Source of the DNA: Ectobacillus panaciterrae DSM 19096
GTDB lineage: Bacteria > Bacillota > Bacilli > Bacillales > Bacillaceae_G
Assembly: GCF_000430785.1 (NCBI RefSeq)
Contig: NZ_AUMR01000004.1
Location: 62,001 to 126,000 of the forward strand
DNA length: 64,000 bases
Direction: 5' to 3'
A program made the translations under genes and the position numbers. Below the pieces are notes generated by a model. That model was not told the origin of the DNA and did not search any database. It saw only the letters and a program-made list of their open reading frames with translations. Positions 41,643 through 49,321 of this stretch are shown in pieces; positions within the stretch are counted from its first letter, which is position 1; every line of letters starts with the position of its first letter.

Positions 41643-42758
41643 TTAGACCGGAAGAAAAACGGTGTTGATATATTTATTGATTGAAACATACGGTAAGTTC
41701 TTTTGCTGAATGACAACATCAAATGCGTCACTCATGCCGCCAACCATAGAACGAATGGCACGATTTTGTTTGTTCTTCTCCGAGAATGGATTACGATCGT
41801 TATGATCCGTCAAACGATTTAAAATACCCGTTGCAAGTAAGAAATACGTCTGTTTTGTTTGCAATAGCGTTTCTAACCCAGCCTCTCTTCCTGCAGCCTT
41901 GAGCGCATCCCAGTGTATATGCGTTGTTAGATCCATTTGACCAGCATGCAGCAAGGGGTTTCGGATAAGCTGATGCTCATAATACCCCCGCAGACTTCCT
42001 TCTCTATGGATAGGATTCATCCATTCCTCGTTCGTATATCCATAATCTACTGTGACGCAAATCCCCCGCTGTAGCCAAGCACCAAGCTTATGTACATAAT
42101 GCTCCATAGCCAATGGAATTTCAAAACGCTGACCTTCCTTCAACTGCAGTTTATGCTTTTTTAAATAGCTGAAAATTTCTTCATTGTCTAAAGGGCATAT
42201 CTTCTCTTCCAAACACTGCTGTTTATCCAAAGCAACAAACACTTCATATAATGAGTTTCCTCTTTTTTCTATAACATGAACCGGAAATGCATCAAACAAC
42301 TCATTGGAAAAAACAATTCCTTCAAAATCCTCTATTTCATCAATGGCAGCACACTGCCTAACATTCGTAAAGGAATACAGTTTATCCTTTTGCAGGGAGC
42401 GGTGATGCGGGCTCGTTTCCACTAAATAATACGTAAGCTTTGAAAAAGTATCCGGAGACTGCTGCATCCACTCCATTAATACGTCATAGGCAAACTGTCC
42501 TGTTCCTCCACCTATTTCGCAAACAGCTGCCGGTACTTCCCTAGCCTCCGTAAGAGCAATAAAAAACTGTGCGAATTGCCGGGCAAATATAGAAGATACA
42601 TTGCTGCTCGTGTAAAAATCGCCGCTCCTGCCGATTTTCTCTTTCTCTTTCATGTAATAGCCGCACTCAGGATGATACAATACAGTGCTCATATATGTGC
42701 TATATGAAATCATCTGTTTAGGAGCCGATAGAATGATGTCTTGTAAAACTGAAAGCAT
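41643..42758 (-). CDS. MidA/COG1565-type SAM-dependent methyltransferase
   Basis: A 371-residue class I methyltransferase of the NDUFAF7/MidA group. Seen: ISYSTYMSTVLYHPECGYY near the start, the SAM-binding VCEIGGGTGQFA (about 87-98), FSNELFDAFPVHV and CVTVDYGY, MDLTTHIHWDAL. Such enzymes methylate protein arginine in complex I of other organisms; the bacillary substrate is unknown. It follows the yqgX hydrolase by 12 bases in the same direction. GGGATAT is a modest ribosome site. Confidence 0.88.
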   Translation of the reverse strand: MLSVLQDIILSAPKQMISYSTYMSTVLYHPECGYYMKEKEKIGRSGDFYTSSNVSSIFARQFAQFFIALTEAREVPAAVCEIGGGTGQFAYDVLMEWMQQSPDTFSKLTYYLVETSPHHRSLQKDKLYSFTNVRQCAAIDEIEDFEGIVFSNELFDAFPVHVIEKRGNSLYEVFVALDKQQCLEEKICPLDNEEIFSYLKKHKLQLKEGQRFEIPLAMEHYVHKLGAWLQRGICVTVDYGYTNEEWMNPIHREGSLRGYYEHQLIRNPLLHAGQMDLTTHIHWDALKAAGREAGLETLLQTKQTYFLLATGILNRLTDHNDRNPFSEKNKQNRAIRSMVGGMSDAFDVVIQQKNLPYVSINKYINTVFLPV

Positions 42759-42770
42759 GTATATCCCGCT

Positions 42771-43400
42771 CTAGCTTAAAAATGGGTTGTTTGCTTTTTC
42801 AAAGCCGATTGTTGTTTCAGGACCGTGACCGCACAGGACTGCCGTTTCATCAGGAAGTGTAAATAATTTTTCTTCAATACTCATGATAAGTTCATTAAAG
42901 CTGCCGCCCGGCAAATCTGTGCGGCCAATGCTCATTTGAAATAGTACATCGCCTGAAAATACTGCTGCTGCTTCTTTAGAATAATACGAAACACTGCCCG
43001 GTGAATGCCCAGGTGTCTCAAATACTTCAAAAGTAAATGAACCTATTGAAAGCGTCCCTTCCTTTTCAATTAACTCATCAGCCGGTTTTGCCGTGATGCT
43101 GCGTCCCATCATAAAAAGTGCCGACCCGTTCAAGGACGCATCCTGCAGCCAATCCTGTTCTTCTGTATGAACATAAACAGGGATGCTGTATGTCTCTCTT
43201 ACATCGTCAACTGCGCCAATATGGTCAAAATGAGCATGCGTCAGCAAAACGGCAAGCGGCTGTAGCCCATGCTGCTGCAAATGACTAATCAATTTCTCTC
43301 CCTCATTCCCCGGATCGAAGATGATACACTCCTGTTTTTCATTATGTAAAATATAAGCATTTGTTTGCAGCGGTCCCAGCGGAAGCTGTGTCCATTTCAT
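42771..43400 (-). CDS. yqgX: Glyoxalase II-like metallo-hydrolase
   Basis: A 209-residue metallo-beta-lactamase fold protein. Metal-binding motif THAHFDHIGAVDDV (THxHxDH), then TPGHSPGS, SGDVLFQ and CGHGPETT give the full set of His and Asp ligands. It hydrolyses thioesters such as S-lactoyl compounds of the bacillithiol type, by family analogy. The second ATG has the better spacing from GGAGAG. Same neighbourhood as B. subtilis yqgX. Confidence 0.92.
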   Translation of the reverse strand: MKWTQLPLGPLQTNAYILHNEKQECIIFDPGNEGEKLISHLQQHGLQPLAVLLTHAHFDHIGAVDDVRETYSIPVYVHTEEQDWLQDASLNGSALFMMGRSITAKPADELIEKEGTLSIGSFTFEVFETPGHSPGSVSYYSKEAAAVFSGDVLFQMSIGRTDLPGGSFNELIMSIEEKLFTLPDETAVLCGHGPETTIGFEKANNPFLS

Positions 43401-43548
43401 TGTCATCTCTCCTCTATTTGATCTGAATTCGTTCCACTAGCATCAATGCAGGACAGACTCCCACTCTGATGTAGTTTCCCTCTCCTTTTATCATACATCA
43501 TTTTCACTGTTGTGCAAAAGCAGCGATGTATTCGCTTTCGTTTTGACC

Positions 43549-43577
43549 TCGACATTTAGAATAGAAGCATGTACAAT
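43549..43577 (+). promoter_or_regulatory. Probable sigma-A promoter of yqgW
   Basis: TCGACA and TACAAT with a 17-base spacer. Confidence 0.55.
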
Positions 43578-43632
43578 TAGAGTGAATATTTAAAAAATGT
43601 TATAAAGAGCGGGAGAACGAAGGGGGATTTAG

Positions 43633-43815
43633 ATGAAAATAGGTCTTGTTATCATCTTCTTACTAGTAACTCTTTTAGCTGTGTTTGCTGCATTCAGAAC
43701 ACTGAAAGAAAAAAATATGTTAGGTGCTTTCCTTTCTGTAGCAACAGTTCTTGTTTTTGGTTGGTTTACTGTTATGACAGTACTTCACAACGGCTATCCG
43801 CCAGTTAGCCATTAA
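43633..43815 (+). CDS. yqgW: YqgW-like membrane protein (DUF2759)
   Basis: A 60-residue protein with two membrane helices (about 4-22 and 30-50) and a short PPVSH end. It fits DUF2759 in length and order beside yqgX. AAGGGGGA is the ribosome site. Function unknown. Confidence 0.88.
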   Translation: MKIGLVIIFLLVTLLAVFAAFRTLKEKNMLGAFLSVATVLVFGWFTVMTVLHNGYPPVSH

Positions 43816-43816
43816 T

Positions 43817-43849
43817 GAAAAAAGCTCTGAGATTTCAGAGCTTTTTTTC
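43817..43849. terminator. Bidirectional terminator between yqgW and yqgS
   Basis: Stem GAAAAAAGCTCTGA / TCAGAGCTTTTTTTC. Confidence 0.92.
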
Positions 43850-45733
43850 ATAAAGCTGTGTTTTATTCTCCTTGCTTTTATGCATATTTCCTTCAAAAAA
43901 GCGCAGCAAATCTCCATAAATCAGTTTGTCAGAATATTGAAGCTCCGTTTTCGCCCTTTCTATATAAGGAACACAATTGTTAATATCCGTTGCAATTCCT
44001 TTTTTATCATAGCAAACGCTGCCTGTATATATATATTCTTTTGTAATAAAGCTCCCATCGCGCAAAATAGTGAACTGCTCTTTTGCAGGTGAAAATAAAT
44101 CTTCTCCAAAATGGATATCTCGTCTCTTTTCAATCCCAAGCAGCCGTAAAATCGTAGGCTTTACGTCAATTTGTCCGGATACGCGGGATATAACGCCTCC
44201 TTTATGGCCTGGAATATGGATAATAAGCGGTACACGCTGCAGCTGGACATGATCAAACGGAGTAAGATCAGCCTTTCCTAAATATTGCGCCATCGCTTTG
44301 TTGTGGTTTTCTGAAATACCGTAGTGATCTCCATACAAAATAAATATCGTATTTTCATACATTCCTTCCTGCTTTAAGCGCTCAAAAAAATATTGAAGGG
44401 ATTCATCCGTATACCGAACCGATGGAAAATAACGATTGAGTGTGCTGCTTTGGGAAGTGTATGCGCTGATATGCTGCTCTTCTTGCCCTAAATGGAACGG
44501 GAAATGATTTGTTAATGTAATGAATTTTGCATAAAAAGGCTGGGGCAAAGACTTCAAATAAGAAATGGATTGCTCAAACATATCCCTGTCCTTCAATCCC
44601 CATCCGACTGAATTTGCTGCATCAATCGAAAAGCTCGCACTATGAAAATATCGGTCATACCCAAGGGACGGGTACATAAAGTCTCGATTCCAAAAGCTTT
44701 TTGCGTTTGCATGAAACACGGCAGAATAATAGCCGTAGTCCTTTAAAATTTCTGGAACAGCAACATACTCATTTCCGGCATGGGTAAAGAACACTGCTCC
44801 TCGATCTAATGGATATAAGGAATTTTCCATAATGAACTCAGCATCAGATGTTTTTCCTTGTCCCGTTTGATGATAAAACTCATTAAAATAATAGCTTCGT
44901 TTTATGAGATCGTTCAAAAACGGCGTAATGACCTGCCCGTTTACTGTATTGTTAATGACAAAATTTTGCACAGACTCCATGGAAATTACAATTACATTTT
45001 TTCCTTTTGCGATGCTGAACAAACGATGCTGCGGCTTCTTTTTATTATTCGTTATATAGTTTTCAACTTCTACAAGCTTATTGCTGTCCGCAAGAGCACG
45101 TTGCGCAGAAGAACGAGACTGGAGAATCGCATCGTAAGTATGATAATTGAACAACCCAATGTTCTTAACAAGCATTTTGCGATCAAAAGAACGTGTTAGC
45201 AGCTGCGGACGTTCCGTTTCCGCCAGCACCAAATTTGTTATAAACAGCAAGCTGGCTGAAAGAAAATACACCATTCTTCCCTTTACAGAAAGAGATGCTT
45301 TAGGAATGAAAGCAGGAAACCTCTTAGCAATGATCAGCAGTAAGAAAAGGTCTGCAAATAGTAATACTGTTTTATATGTAAGGAGCTCTAAAATGCTGGA
45401 TCCTAAATCCCCCATGTTATTTGTTTGAAATAAAACAGGCAAAGTAATGAAATCATTAAAAAATCCATAAAAGACGACATTAGCGCATAGCAAAGCCGAC
45501 AACAGAAAGCTGCATACAATTGTACAATACAAATGCCATTTTCCTTTTGTAAACAACGCGAGACCGATAAAGCATAATAAAGAGCTGAGAGGACTCAGCA
45601 ATAAAATAAATTCCTGTATTGTATTTTCAATTTTCATTTCAAATACGAATTTATATACGATATATGTTTTTACCCATAGCAGCACAACGGCAAGTAACAC
45701 GAACCGCAGCTTCTTAAATTCAGATTGAAGCAT
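43835..45733 (-). CDS. yqgS: Lipoteichoic acid synthase-like protein YqgS
   Basis: A 632-residue LtaS-type protein. Five membrane segments fill about 1-190; the extracellular sulfatase-fold domain follows. VISMES holds the metal glutamate, YHQTGQGKTSDAEF the catalytic threonine, and YGDHYG with FHANAKSFWNRD the other metal and substrate residues. It polymerises glycerol phosphate outside the membrane. The ATG at 45733 has GGAGGGCGG upstream; 36 earlier codons overlap glcK. It follows glcK closely, as in B. subtilis. Confidence 0.93.
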   Translation of the reverse strand: MLQSEFKKLRFVLLAVVLLWVKTYIVYKFVFEMKIENTIQEFILLLSPLSSLLCFIGLALFTKGKWHLYCTIVCSFLLSALLCANVVFYGFFNDFITLPVLFQTNNMGDLGSSILELLTYKTVLLFADLFLLLIIAKRFPAFIPKASLSVKGRMVYFLSASLLFITNLVLAETERPQLLTRSFDRKMLVKNIGLFNYHTYDAILQSRSSAQRALADSNKLVEVENYITNNKKKPQHRLFSIAKGKNVIVISMESVQNFVINNTVNGQVITPFLNDLIKRSYYFNEFYHQTGQGKTSDAEFIMENSLYPLDRGAVFFTHAGNEYVAVPEILKDYGYYSAVFHANAKSFWNRDFMYPSLGYDRYFHSASFSIDAANSVGWGLKDRDMFEQSISYLKSLPQPFYAKFITLTNHFPFHLGQEEQHISAYTSQSSTLNRYFPSVRYTDESLQYFFERLKQEGMYENTIFILYGDHYGISENHNKAMAQYLGKADLTPFDHVQLQRVPLIIHIPGHKGGVISRVSGQIDVKPTILRLLGIEKRRDIHFGEDLFSPAKEQFTILRDGSFITKEYIYTGSVCYDKKGIATDINNCVPYIERAKTELQYSDKLIYGDLLRFFEGNMHKSKENKTQLYEKKL

Positions 45734-45807
45734 GCTCCGCCCTCCATTCTGCTTTTTATTATCTGCAAAACAAAAAGCCTGCAGGATGCAGACTTTTTCA
45801 CTCTCTC

Positions 45808-46779
45808 TTAATAATTCCCAAATTTTGTTCTTACTAACCATGCGCCGCCAATTACACCAGCATCATTGCCAAGAGTAGCGATAGCCAGCTTCGTGCTTTT
45901 AGCAACACGCGAAAAGGCATATTGTTCAAAATAGCGCTGAACAGGCGCGAGCAACACGTCTCCCGCTTTTGATACACCGCCGCCAATTACAACCTTCTCC
46001 GGATTCATGATATTAGAGATGTTGGCAATTGCAAGACCAAGATATGATGCCATTTGCTCTACAACTTGTTTAGCGATTGCGTCTGTATGAAGCGCATCAA
46101 ACACATCTTTAGATGTAACCGTCCCATTGTTCTCGAGTATTTCACGGAGAGCACTGTTCTCCGTACTCTTTTGCAGCGCTTCTTTTGCTAAGCGCGCAAT
46201 CCCCGTTGCAGACGCCACTGTTTCCAGGCAGCCTGTTTTGCCGCAATTACATGGTGCACCATTTTCCGATACAACTGTAATATGACCGATCTCTCCAGCC
46301 GCTCCGCTTATACCATGCACAATTTCGCCGTTTGCAATCACGCCGCCGCCAACGCCTGTACCGAGCGTAACACACACTAAGTCTTTGGCACCTTCGCCAG
46401 CACCCTTCCACATTTCTCCTAATGCAGCGATATTAGCATCATTGTCTATCATTACCGGCAACCCCGTCTCTACTTCCAATAAATCTTTCAACGGGTAGTC
46501 CTTCCACCCTAAGTTAATACCTTCGTACACAACGCCTGTCGCCAAGTCTACAGGTCCTGGCGCTCCCATGCCGATACCGAGAAGCTTATGCTTCACCTCT
46601 CCCAATTCATGGAGCTTTTTATTGATGGCTTTCGCGACATCAAGCGTAATATGCTTTCCTTGTTCACTCAAATTCGTAGGGATTTCCCACTTATGAAGAA
46701 TTTCCCCATACATGCTGATAAAAGCCAATTTAATCGTTGTACCGCCAAGATCAACTCCCACTAACCATCTTTCTTCCAT
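45808..46779 (-). CDS. glcK: Glucokinase, ROK family
   Basis: A 323-residue ROK kinase that phosphorylates glucose with ATP. ATP loop LVGVDLGGTTIKLAF (6-20), IDNDANIAALGEMWKGAGEG, LGTGVGGG, and the zinc motif GHITVVSENGAPCNCGKTGC are all present, with catalytic Asp in DNDAN. The ribosome site is GGAAGG. It lies between yqgQ and yqgS. Confidence 0.97.
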   Translation of the reverse strand: MEERWLVGVDLGGTTIKLAFISMYGEILHKWEIPTNLSEQGKHITLDVAKAINKKLHELGEVKHKLLGIGMGAPGPVDLATGVVYEGINLGWKDYPLKDLLEVETGLPVMIDNDANIAALGEMWKGAGEGAKDLVCVTLGTGVGGGVIANGEIVHGISGAAGEIGHITVVSENGAPCNCGKTGCLETVASATGIARLAKEALQKSTENSALREILENNGTVTSKDVFDALHTDAIAKQVVEQMASYLGLAIANISNIMNPEKVVIGGGVSKAGDVLLAPVQRYFEQYAFSRVAKSTKLAIATLGNDAGVIGGAWLVRTKFGNY

Positions 46780-46797
46780 ACTGCTTACCTTCCTTAA

Positions 46798-47004
46798 TTA
46801 CAACTTTTCTTTATCTTTCAATCTTTGAGCTTCCTGCCGAAGCAAAAGAAGCGCCGTTTGATACTTCCTTTGTTCAATAAGCCCCGATTGATGCAGCTCG
46901 CGCAGTTCGTCTTCCATAAGTTCAAGATCCGCAATACGGTCTCCTGTATAGATGATGGTCCCAAACTGCTTTAATAATTGCTGAATGTCGTAAATGGATG
47001 TCAT
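46798..47004 (-). CDS. yqgQ: YqgQ-like protein (DUF910)
   Basis: A 68-residue helical protein starting MTSIYDIQQLLKQFGTIIYT, with the family element GDRIADLELMEDELRELHQSG. GAGGGTG lies at the right distance from this ATG; an ATG 8 codons earlier lacks one. It may bind nucleic acid by family fold, but this is unproven. It precedes glcK by 18 bases. Confidence 0.9.
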   Translation of the reverse strand: MTSIYDIQQLLKQFGTIIYTGDRIADLELMEDELRELHQSGLIEQRKYQTALLLLRQEAQRLKDKEKL

Positions 47005-47195
47005 GTTTTCACCCTCTAGTTCTATCATAAGAAAACGTTCACATATTCCATTATAAAAAGAACAGCGGAGAGCGTCAATTTGCTATTTTCTGCTGTTTTG
47101 ATGATTTTGAAACAAAATCGGGAAGTGCATGATTTACCTTAATTATTTTATGTACGAGTCAGCTCGTTGAAGTGCTTCTCTCGCACTGTGCAGGA

Positions 47196-48353
47196 TTACA
47201 TACCGAACCCGTACCATAGCAGACCTACGAGCAAAAACAAGCCTACACTTGCCGCACCCGCTCGTTTGAACCATTTTGTTTTTTGTTTCGGAACATGTAC
47301 AACAGCTGTTGCTAAAAAACCGCCAATCAGTCCGCCGATGTGCCCAGCATTATCAATTCCAGGTACAATAAACCCAAAAAGCAGGTTAATTCCGATTAAT
47401 GTTAAAACACTTTGCATTACTGTTTTTGAGAAAACTTTAGAATATGTTAAAGCAATGTATAACAGGGTTCCAAAGCATCCAAAAATGGCACCGGACGCTC
47501 CTGCCGAAACGCTGTCTGACATAACAAAGCTCAAAGCACTGCTGCAAACTCCTGCAAATATATATACAAACAAGAAACGTACATTTCCAAGAATCTGCTC
47601 TACTTGACTGCCGATATAATATAAAGCGATTGTGTTCATAAGCAGGTGGAGAAAACCGATATGCAAAAAAATTGGAGTAATGAACCGCCACCACTCTCCT
47701 TGCAAAATGAGCGGGTTATACTTTGCCCCAAACCGGATAAGTGTTTCGCCGCTTGTGCTGCCCCCGTACCATTCTAATAAGAGGAACATGATGATTTGCA
47801 TGGCAATCAGCACTTTTGTCACAATCGGCTTTGCATTGCTTAAAATTTGTTCTTGTTGCTTTTGTTTCATCTGCATAACTTGGGCGAACCGATCGCGCAG
47901 CAAGTTCGGCTCTTCTTCTTGGAGCGCAAAAATTGCCGCTGTTTCTTTTTCCTTTAATTGTAAAACAGATTGAAAAAAGTGCGCTTGCTCCCCCACATTA
48001 CCCTCTGTAAAAAAGAGCGTTTCTACCGGAGCATGCACTTGTACGTCCTCTATCATTGCTTTCCAGTCATCCACAGGCTCCCGCTGCGAAATATACACGT
48101 TATACACGGCTTTCCTGCGGAAGCTGCTCTTTGCGACCTGCTTTAGCGGCTGGATCATTTCTAAATCATTGCGAACCGTGCGGCTCCAATCCATATCGCT
48201 TCTCTTTAGCCGAATCATTATATTTTCATGCAGCTGGCTTGACTCTAACCATGCTTCCTGTTCTTCATCTGAGTAATAACGCAGTTCATACTTGCCGAGA
48301 GACACCAGTATATACAACAATGACCAATATAAAGAATCCTGTCTATTATGCAA
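47196..48353 (-). CDS. gluP: Rhomboid intramembrane serine protease
   Basis: A 385-residue rhomboid. A cytoplasmic N-terminal domain (about 1-175) precedes at least six membrane helices. The catalytic serine is in SAGASGAIFGCFG and the histidine in NAGHIGGLIGGF; HIGFLHLLMNTIALYYIG and WWRFITPIFLH are also typical. It cuts membrane proteins. It starts with TTG after GGAGGAG. B. subtilis YqgP is about 507 residues because of C-terminal TPRs; these are absent here. Confidence 0.93.
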   Translation of the reverse strand: MHNRQDSLYWSLLYILVSLGKYELRYYSDEEQEAWLESSQLHENIMIRLKRSDMDWSRTVRNDLEMIQPLKQVAKSSFRRKAVYNVYISQREPVDDWKAMIEDVQVHAPVETLFFTEGNVGEQAHFFQSVLQLKEKETAAIFALQEEEPNLLRDRFAQVMQMKQKQQEQILSNAKPIVTKVLIAMQIIMFLLLEWYGGSTSGETLIRFGAKYNPLILQGEWWRFITPIFLHIGFLHLLMNTIALYYIGSQVEQILGNVRFLFVYIFAGVCSSALSFVMSDSVSAGASGAIFGCFGTLLYIALTYSKVFSKTVMQSVLTLIGINLLFGFIVPGIDNAGHIGGLIGGFLATAVVHVPKQKTKWFKRAGAASVGLFLLVGLLWYGFGM

Positions 48354-48432
48354 GCCATCTCCTCCGTTCTTCCCTCTACCTTATATTATAAAAGATATTC
48401 GTCTCTTCACCTAATCACGAACACTGAAATTA

Positions 48433-48468
48433 AAAAATAGCCAATCGGATGTAGGATTGGCTATTTTA
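48433..48468 (-). terminator. Terminator of yqgN
   Basis: Stem AAAATAGCCAATC / GATTGGCTATTTT with a T run on the minus strand. Confidence 0.85.
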
Positions 48469-48491
48469 AAATAGTTCACAATTGAAATGTA

Positions 48492-49052
48492 TTAAAGGCA
48501 GATGAAGACAGCTTGGTCTGTAATAATCTTTTGCACCTTGTGATCATTGGGCTCGAGCGGCACTTCGGTCAAAAGCTGCTCCGAGAAAGCAAGCGCAGCA
48601 GTGCTTCCGTTGTATGACGGCAAGTAGCGGTCGTAATAACCGCCTCCGTATCCCAGCCTGTCGCCTTCTTGCGTAAAAGCAAGTCCCGGCACAATCATTA
48701 AGTCTATTTCAGATGGTATTGCCTTTAAAGTTATTTCGGGAACCGGCTCTTTTAAATTCATATAAACTGTCTCTAACTGTTCGTAAGATGTTATATAACG
48801 AAATACCATAGCTCTTGTTCCCCGGTCACATTTTGGAACTGCGACCTGCTTACCGCTGTGCCATGCTTGCTCAATTATAGGATATGTATCAACTTCATGA
48901 GCCATAGAAAGTGTGATGCCGACTGTGCGTGCTTTCTTCCATTCCGGCTGTTCATATAAGCGTGCTGCAATAACAAGGGATTTCTCAATATGCTTCTCTT
49001 TTGAAATAGAAGAAAGCTTTGCGAGCATTTCCGTACGCAGTTTTTGTTTCAT
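48492..49052 (-). CDS. yqgN: 5-formyltetrahydrofolate cyclo-ligase
   Basis: A 186-residue enzyme that closes 5-formyl-THF to 5,10-methenyl-THF with ATP. The nucleotide motif is RLGYGGGYYDRYL (GxGGGYYDR), preceded by IDLMIVPGLAFTQEGDR. The N-terminal helix and QVAVPKC fit too. GGGAGG ribosome site. It belongs with the one-carbon genes (gcv, yitJ) in function. Confidence 0.96.
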   Translation of the reverse strand: MKQKLRTEMLAKLSSISKEKHIEKSLVIAARLYEQPEWKKARTVGITLSMAHEVDTYPIIEQAWHSGKQVAVPKCDRGTRAMVFRYITSYEQLETVYMNLKEPVPEITLKAIPSEIDLMIVPGLAFTQEGDRLGYGGGYYDRYLPSYNGSTAALAFSEQLLTEVPLEPNDHKVQKIITDQAVFICL

Positions 49053-49075
49053 TTCTTTCCTCCCAGCATATAAAA

Positions 49076-49105
49076 GAAGCAGTAGGAAAATATCCTACTG
49101 CTTAC
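49076..49105 (-). terminator. Hairpin after rpmG
   Basis: Stem AAGCAGTAGGA / TCCTACTGCTT overlapping the rpmG stop. Its tail is not strongly T-rich, so read-through to yqgN is possible. Confidence 0.6.
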
Positions 49106-49251
49106 TTTGTTTCGCGGTGTAATGTAACTTTCTTTAATCTTGGGCAGTATTTTTTAAGCTCGATACGCTCAGGATTGTTACGCTTGTTTTTCTTAGTGAT
49201 ATAGTTACGATCTCCGCACTCTGTGCATGCTAGAGTAATGTTTACGCGCAT
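49102..49251 (-). CDS. rpmG: 50S ribosomal protein L33
   Basis: A 49-residue L33: [18 protein letters not shown], then [20 protein letters not shown] and a LHRETK ending. Cysteines are at C9, C12 and C36, so the second zinc pair is incomplete. TGGAGGG lies upstream. The location beside yqgN matches B. subtilis rpmGA. Confidence 0.96.
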   Translation of the reverse strand: MRVNITLACTECGDRNYITKKNKRNNPERIELKKYCPRLKKVTLHRETK

Positions 49252-49321
49252 GTTGATTTCCCTCCAGTCTTTAATAACATAAATCAGACTTTACTATGAT
49301 ATCACTTTTTAAATAAAAATT

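Noticed and set aside
47167-47607. 146-codon plus-strand frame over gluP
   Set aside because: Antisense of the rhomboid catalytic region.
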